From contig CAZXDA010000043.1 of assembly GCA_964639445.1 (NCBI GenBank), positions 1 through 5,550 of the forward strand: 5,550 nucleotides of DNA. The letters are read 5' to 3'. Below the pieces are notes generated by a model, which saw only the letters and a list, made by a program, of their open reading frames with translations, did not search any database and had not been told where the DNA came from. Source of the stretch: 2-01-FULL-49-22 sp964639445 (GTDB lineage Bacteria; Patescibacteriota; Saccharimonadia; Saccharimonadales; UBA10212). Numbering within the stretch: the first letter of the stretch is position 1; each line of letters begins with the position of its first letter. The position numbers were made by a program, and so were the translations under genes. Positions 4,531-5,550 of this stretch are shown in pieces.

Positions 4531-4959
4531 TTATACCTCTACCTCTACCCCTATGCTGCGGGCGGTGCCAGCCACCATCTTTTTAACAGCTTCAATATCA
4601 TCAGTATTCATATCGGCGGCTTTGGCTTCGGCAATTTCTGTTAGTTGCGATTGACTCAATTTCTTTTCCAGTTTGGTCTTGTTCGGTTCGCCAGAGCCTT
4701 TATCTACCTTCAGTGCTGACATTATCAGCTCATCTGTTGGCGTGCCAACGATCCGCCAATCCATTGTCCGATCATCATAAATAGTTATATGAACGGTTAG
4801 GTTCTGCCCCATTCTATCCCTTGTCTGTTCGTTAAAGGGGTTAATGAAATCCATCATATTTACACCGTATTGACCCAGCGTTGAACCTACCGGTGGCGCG
4901 GCAGAGGCTTGCCCGCCGCGGATCTTCATTTTTAATGTTGCTCTAACTTCCTTCGCCAT
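4531..4959 (-). CDS. rplK: 50S ribosomal protein L11
   Basis: L11 binds the GTPase-associated region of 23S rRNA and takes part in factor binding and the stringent response. The 142 residues are standard length. The N-terminal domain has MKIRGGQASAAPPVG (11-25) with the proline pair (Pro22, Pro23) at the thiostrepton-site face, then LGQYGVNMMDF (28-38). The C-terminal RNA-binding domain has KGSGEPNK (87-94) and AGTARSIGV (130-138). The linker reads TPTDEL (73-78) where most L11 proteins have TPPA, a mild divergence. The start lies 1 nt after the nusG stop, with GAGAG six bases upstream in the nusG end. It is the middle gene of nusG-rplK-rplA. L1 may control its translation, but no separate leader exists for a classical L1 site. 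Confidence 0.97.
   Translation of the reverse strand: MAKEVRATLKMKIRGGQASAAPPVGSTLGQYGVNMMDFINPFNEQTRDRMGQNLTVHITIYDDRTMDWRIVGTPTDELIMSALKVDKGSGEPNKTKLEKKLSQSQLTEIAEAKAADMNTDDIEAVKKMVAGTARSIGVEVEV
4536..4540 (-). promoter_or_regulatory. Ribosome binding site of rplA inside the rplK 3' end
   Basis: AGAGG (minus strand) lies 6 nt before the rplA ATG. It is part of a GTAGAGGTAGAGGTA repeat that also encodes the Val-Glu-Val-Glu-Val end of L11. It fixes the long L1 start and implies translational coupling. Confidence 0.6.
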
Positions 4960-4960
4960 C

Positions 4961-5500
4961 TTAAACTCTCTTCACTTGCAGGCCGTCGAGCTCCACCGGT
5001 GTCTCGCGGCCAAACATATTAACTAATACTTTAAGTTTACCCTTTTGGGCGTCAATCTCGTTAATCGCCCCGTCAAAGCCTTTAAACGGCCCATCAATAA
5101 TATTAACAACCTCGCCGACGCTGTAATCAAACTTGTGCTTGGGCTCTTCGCGGCCCATGCGCTTCATGATTTTATTAATTTCCTCTTCGCCAAGCGGTGT
5201 TGGCTCGGAGCCAGTACCAACAAAGCCAGTGACATTCGGCGTATTGCGGACAATATACCAAGCGTCCTCACTCATTTTCATCTCTACCAGTACATAGCCT
5301 TGAAAGATACGCTTTTCTACCACTCGACGTTTACCGTTTTTAATCTCAATCATCTTTTCCTTAGGTACCAACACCTGAAAAATTTTATCACCCATATCAA
5401 GCGATTCGGCTCGCTGGCGGATACTCTCTGCCACCTTTTCCTCATAACCGGAATAGGTGTGAATGGCGTACCAGTGCTTAGTTGAATCATATCGCTTCAT
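4961..5500 (-). CDS. nusG: Transcription termination/antitermination protein NusG
   Basis: NusG binds RNA polymerase over the DNA cleft, affects pausing, and links polymerase to Rho or to the ribosome through its C-terminal domain. The 179 residues match the family (E. coli 181). The NGN domain runs from HWYAIHTYSGYEEKV (9-23) to about residue 112. It includes RIFQGYVLVEM (64-74), where most homologues read FPGYVLV, and RNTPNVTGFVG (85-95). The KOW domain follows, with VGEVVNIIDGPFKGFDGAINEID (128-150) and the closing MFGRETPVELDGLQVKRV. The start is fixed by GGAGG 7 nt upstream. The ATG overlaps the TGA of the preceding frame as ATGA, and rplK starts 1 nt after the nusG stop, so the three genes are tightly coupled. 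Confidence 0.97.
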   Translation of the reverse strand: MKRYDSTKHWYAIHTYSGYEEKVAESIRQRAESLDMGDKIFQVLVPKEKMIEIKNGKRRVVEKRIFQGYVLVEMKMSEDAWYIVRNTPNVTGFVGTGSEPTPLGEEEINKIMKRMGREEPKHKFDYSVGEVVNIIDGPFKGFDGAINEIDAQKGKLKVLVNMFGRETPVELDGLQVKRV

Positions 5501-5550
5501 CCCATTACCTCCAGAAAGCGCTTAATTCTGTTCTTTAGGTATCTTTTGCC
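5497..5550 (-). CDS. C-terminal 17 residues of the gene before nusG, probably secE
   Basis: From the window edge a frame runs open for 17 codons, GKRYLKNRIKRFLEVMG, and ends with a TGA that shares four bases (ATGA) with the nusG start. The overlap and the nusG ribosome site inside it indicate a real, translationally coupled gene. SecE, the small membrane subunit of the SecYEG translocon, precedes nusG in most bacteria, so it is the expected product. The visible tail is strongly basic and has no membrane-helix character, so the identity rests on position only; it would be a cytoplasmic tail after the last helix. Confidence 0.5.
   Translation of the reverse strand, partial: GKRYLKNRIKRFLEVMG
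5508..5512 (-). promoter_or_regulatory. Strong ribosome binding site of nusG
   Basis: GGAGG (minus strand) lies 7 nt before the nusG ATG, the best Shine-Dalgarno match in the window. It lies within the last codons of the preceding gene. An ATG at 5505 between site and start opens only ATG-GGA-TGA and is not a real start. Confidence 0.75.

Noticed and set aside
4332..4644. Plus-strand open frames opposite rplA/rplK with Phe/Leu-rich products
   Set aside because: They are antisense shadows of the Lys/Glu-rich L1 N-terminus; they have no ribosome site and the opposite strand carries clear ribosomal genes.
4945..4975. L1 autoregulatory site at the nusG-rplK junction (GTGAAG and GATGG nearby)
   Set aside because: The two motifs are only 9 nt apart and lack flanking complementary stems that would form the L1-binding asymmetric loop.

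Overview
The window looks like chromosomal DNA from a bacterium with a small genome, most likely a Patescibacteria/CPR member, with Saccharibacteria my first guess (about 0.6). I infer this from the style of several proteins: a ThyA-family thymidylate synthase with an altered N-terminal phosphate-binding region, a short dTMP kinase of the 'YFVQRYLNGEYG' type, and ribosomal protein L1 with a long Lys/Glu-rich N-terminal extension. Genes are tightly packed and base composition looks even throughout. TGA ends the folA, deaminase and secE-position genes, so codes that read TGA as Gly or Trp are excluded. I see no rRNA, tRNA, CRISPR array or insertion sequence.

Layout. Positions 1-235 (minus) hold the N-terminal part of dTMP kinase (tmk), cut by the window edge. 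Positions 236-364 are the only sizeable non-coding stretch, a divergent promoter region with two hairpin-forming dyads. Positions 365-1742 (plus) hold thyA and a HIT/GalT-superfamily gene 4 nt downstream. From there to the right end everything is on the minus strand. In transcription order (right to left) this is: the tail of the gene in the secE position, nusG, rplK, rplA, folA (dihydrofolate reductase), an RfaE/GCT-type nucleotidyltransferase, and a two-domain dCMP-deaminase-like gene. The deaminase gene converges on the HIT gene with 3 bp between the stop codons.

How the genes work together. Four of the ten genes make one route: dCMP deaminase (dCMP to dUMP), thymidylate synthase (dUMP to dTMP, consuming methylene-tetrahydrofolate), dihydrofolate reductase (recycling the dihydrofolate made by ThyA) and dTMP kinase (dTMP to dTDP). 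The HIT/GalT-like protein and the RfaE-like nucleotidyltransferase sit between these enzymes and are nucleotide-handling proteins of unknown substrate. The nusG-rplK-rplA block is the usual transcription/translation cluster, but folA follows rplA where rplJ-rplL would follow in many bacteria.

The points most worth a second look are the double dyad in the tmk/thyA promoter region, the unassigned N-terminal domain of the deaminase, the two orphan nucleotide enzymes within the dTTP cluster, and a consensus -10 box built into the rplA stop codon that would give a nearly leaderless folA mRNA.
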